Below are positions 62,207 to 64,000 of a DNA stretch of 64,000 bases, in pieces; the stretch's first letter is position 1, and each line of letters starts with the position of its first letter. The notes under the pieces are model-generated. The model worked only from the letters and a program-made list of their open reading frames with translations. It had not been told where the DNA came from and searched no databases. The position numbers were made by a program, and so were the translations under genes. The DNA comes from Agrobacterium tumefaciens (lineage in GTDB: Bacteria > Pseudomonadota > Alphaproteobacteria > Rhizobiales > Rhizobiaceae). The DNA is taken from assembly GCF_017726655.1 (NCBI RefSeq), contig NZ_CP072309.1, positions 923,501-987,500 on the forward strand, in the 5' to 3' direction.

Positions 62207-62890
62207 ATGGATGTGCCTCCCCCTCGCCACCTGAAGGCCCGGAAACAGCCGCGTCAGGCCCGCTCCGCCACTACGATCGACGCTATTTTCGAGGCGACTA
62301 TTCAGGTTTTGATTACGGAGGGAACGCACCGGCTGACCACCACGCGTGTGGCAGAGCGCGCCGGCGTCTCGGTCGGTACGATGTACCAGTACTTTCCCCA
62401 CAAGAAGTCCTTGCTCTACGCGCTCAACGAACGCTATCTCGACAAATTGGCGGAGCGCGTGGAGATGACCTGCCGTACACACCATGCTCGGTCGACCGAC
62501 GAGATGGTCGAGGCGCTTATTACCACTTACTGGGAAGCAAAGACGGAGCGTAGCGATGTCACGCGCGCACTCTACAGCTCTGCGGTAGAACTGGATAATG
62601 AGGCGCTGATTGATGCTTTCGCCAAGCGCATGGATGCAGCGACGAGGGCGATGCTGCTGAGCGCTCCTGATGCTCGCTACGAAAACATCGATCTCGTCAA
62701 CCTCACGCTTCTCTCCGTCATCTTCGGAACGGTCAGGAATGTTTTCGAGCGCAACCTGCCACCTTCGGAGCAGACTTCCATACGCGATGAGTTGAAGCGC
62801 ATGTGTCTCGCCTACCTCGCTATGGCATCCGGTGAGGTGTGTGCGACAATCCGGCCGCCTGAGGAACGACATAGATGCTTCGAGACATGA
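62207..62890 (+). CDS. TetR-family transcriptional regulator
   Basis: A 227-aa repressor. The helix-turn-helix is VLITEGTHRLTTTRVAERAGVSVGTMYQYFPHKKSLLYAL (about residues 30-70); the rest is the helical ligand domain. The ATG at 62207 gives the usual N-terminus; a TTG 12 bp upstream is possible. It probably represses the divergent SDR gene. Its end overlaps the following LysR gene by 16 bp. Confidence 0.9.
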   Translation: MDVPPPRHLKARKQPRQARSATTIDAIFEATIQVLITEGTHRLTTTRVAERAGVSVGTMYQYFPHKKSLLYALNERYLDKLAERVEMTCRTHHARSTDEMVEALITTYWEAKTERSDVTRALYSSAVELDNEALIDAFAKRMDAATRAMLLSAPDARYENIDLVNLTLLSVIFGTVRNVFERNLPPSEQTSIRDELKRMCLAYLAMASGEVCATIRPPEERHRCFET

Positions 62891-63789
62891 GCGACACGCT
62901 AGCCTTCGTTGAAGTCGTCGAGCGGGGAAGCTTCACCGCTGCAGCGGAGAGCTTCAGAACATCCAAGGCGCGGATCAGCAAGAAGGTGCAGGACCTGGAG
63001 CAGAGGCTGGGGGTGAAGCTCCTTCACAGAACCACCCGCAACATACGTCTGACGGAGGCGGGATCGATCTATTTTGATCGTTGTCGCGATCTCGCGCGGC
63101 TTATCGGTGACGCGGAGAGCGCGGTCGAGCAGGTGCATGGCAAACCCTCTGGGTGGTTGAGGGTGACGGCGCCGCACTGGCTAGTCACCAAGGCCCTCGC
63201 CCCGCTCATGGTCGGGTTTCGAGAAGCCTATCCAGAGGTCAAACTGCAACTGCTTCTCGACCACGACGTCAAGAACATCGTGCAGGAGGATATCGATGTC
63301 GCCTGCCGCTTGTGGAACGGCCCCATGCCCGATTCCAACCTCGCCGCCCGTCGCTTGGCCAACGTTCAGACAGGCCTTTACGCGTCGAGGCAATACCTTG
63401 AGCAGCACGGAGTCCCACAACATCCGTCGCAGCTGAAAGACCATGCCTGCCTGGTGACGCAATTGTTTTACGGGAAGCCTCAGCACTCATGGCCTTTGAC
63501 AAGGCAGAGTGAGGTAATGGATTTCCCGATCAACCCGGCGGTTGTCGCAACAGACCCGGAGGCCTTGTTCGAATTTCTGATCCGAGGACAGGGCATACAG
63601 CTCACCAATCCCCACCTCGCCCATCAAGCGGTGGAAACCGGCGACGTCGTCCGTATTCTCCCTGAATGGTCCGGACCCAGTGCCATATTGTATGCCGTCA
63701 GGGCCGGTGCACGCGTCCAGCCTCTCAAGGTCCGGTCCTTCATCGACTATCTGAGTGAGAACCTCGAAAACGTGCTGCGGCTAACCTGA
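62875..63789 (+). CDS. LysR-family transcriptional regulator
   Basis: A 304-aa LysR regulator. The helix-turn-helix is FVEVVERGSFTAAAESFRTSKARISKKVQDLEQRLGVKLLHRTTR; the effector domain starts GWLRVTAPHWLVTKALAPLM. The arrangement resembles the AaeR/DsdC-like group with broad roles in aromatic and stress metabolism. ATG 62875 has GAGGA nine bases upstream; ATG 62887 is an alternative. The likely target is the gene beginning at 63948. Confidence 0.88.
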   Translation: MLRDMSDTLAFVEVVERGSFTAAAESFRTSKARISKKVQDLEQRLGVKLLHRTTRNIRLTEAGSIYFDRCRDLARLIGDAESAVEQVHGKPSGWLRVTAPHWLVTKALAPLMVGFREAYPEVKLQLLLDHDVKNIVQEDIDVACRLWNGPMPDSNLAARRLANVQTGLYASRQYLEQHGVPQHPSQLKDHACLVTQLFYGKPQHSWPLTRQSEVMDFPINPAVVATDPEALFEFLIRGQGIQLTNPHLAHQAVETGDVVRILPEWSGPSAILYAVRAGARVQPLKVRSFIDYLSENLENVLRLT

Positions 63790-63947
63790 GCAGTCTATCT
63801 GCTCGATCCCTCATTGTAATCAGATCGCTGACAGCGCGATCAAGGTTCAGCGCCTAATCGCCCGAACGACCACCCCTTACTTTCATCCCGTACTCGCCGC
63901 GCGCATCGAATTGCCGCTGCTCGGTGACAATGGATGAAGGATTTATC

Positions 63948-64000
63948 ATGAACAGCATAACACGACGAAACGTCCTCAAGGGGGCGTCCATGCTAGCCAC
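63948..64000 (+). CDS. Tat-exported protein, N-terminal codons only
   Basis: Only 17 full codons are in the window. They read MNSITRRNVLKGASMLA, a twin-arginine signal peptide (TRRNVLKG followed by the start of a hydrophobic core). A GAAGGA ribosome site precedes the ATG. The product is presumably a folded, periplasmic cofactor protein or hydrolase; the family cannot be told. Confidence 0.7.
   Translation, partial: MNSITRRNVLKGASMLA

Overview
The window looks like accessory DNA, such as a megaplasmid or secondary chromosome, of an alphaproteobacterium of the Rhizobium/Agrobacterium group. That call is an inference from gene content: many ABC and TRAP uptake systems with linked catabolic enzymes, many GntR/LysR regulators, a chemoreceptor with a rhizobial-type C-terminal tail, and IS110, IS66 and IS3 insertion sequences. 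I see no rRNA, tRNA, CRISPR array, replication origin or core informational gene.

Layout. 1-0.8 kb: the ATPase of a nitrate/sulfonate-type ABC importer, cut by the window edge. 0.8-7.4 kb: a graveyard of broken genes (hydrolase remnant, chemoreceptor split by an IS110-family element, MFS efflux fragment, MerR, MocR and SDR fragments) around one intact alpha/beta hydrolase. 7.6-16.4 kb: an amino-acid/amine catabolic region with an FAD amine oxidase, XRE-cupin regulator, polar amino-acid ABC importer, HAD hydrolase, APH-type kinase, class III PLP enzyme and GntR regulator. 16.6-17.3 kb: a broken permease joined to a broken IS3 OrfA. 17.6-28.6 kb: acetyltransferase, cupin, succinate-semialdehyde-type dehydrogenase, GntR regulator, dipeptide-type ABC importer and a second FAD oxidase. 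29.0-31.6 kb: a complete IS66-family element with an exact 8-bp target duplication, lying in an older IS110 remnant.

31.9-41.8 kb: a sugar-acid operon (RspB-like dehydrogenase, UxuB-like reductase, UxuA, cyclase-family hydrolase, ribose-type ABC importer) with its GntR regulator. The gene order suggests that an aldonate such as L-gulonate is converted through fructuronate and mannonate to KDG. 42.2-52.9 kb: the most interesting region. A LysR regulator, aminotransferase, RraA-family aldolase and TRAP transporter face an operon of biotin carrier, biotin carboxylase, PxpB, PxpC, a lysine-less biotin-carrier-like protein and PxpA. The two halves are separated by a bidirectional terminator and share an ATTCC-N5-GGAAT operator-like dyad. 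Together they suggest uptake of a substituted 5-oxoproline-type lactam, biotin-dependent ring opening, transamination and retro-aldol cleavage.

53.2-64 kb: a detoxification/redox region with GST, methyltransferase, Rrf2 regulator, three SDRs (one frameshifted), flavin reductase, Rid-family protein, Asp-nucleophile alpha/beta hydrolase, AraC, TetR and LysR regulators, an unrecognised 335-aa protein, and the first codons of a Tat-exported protein at the right edge.
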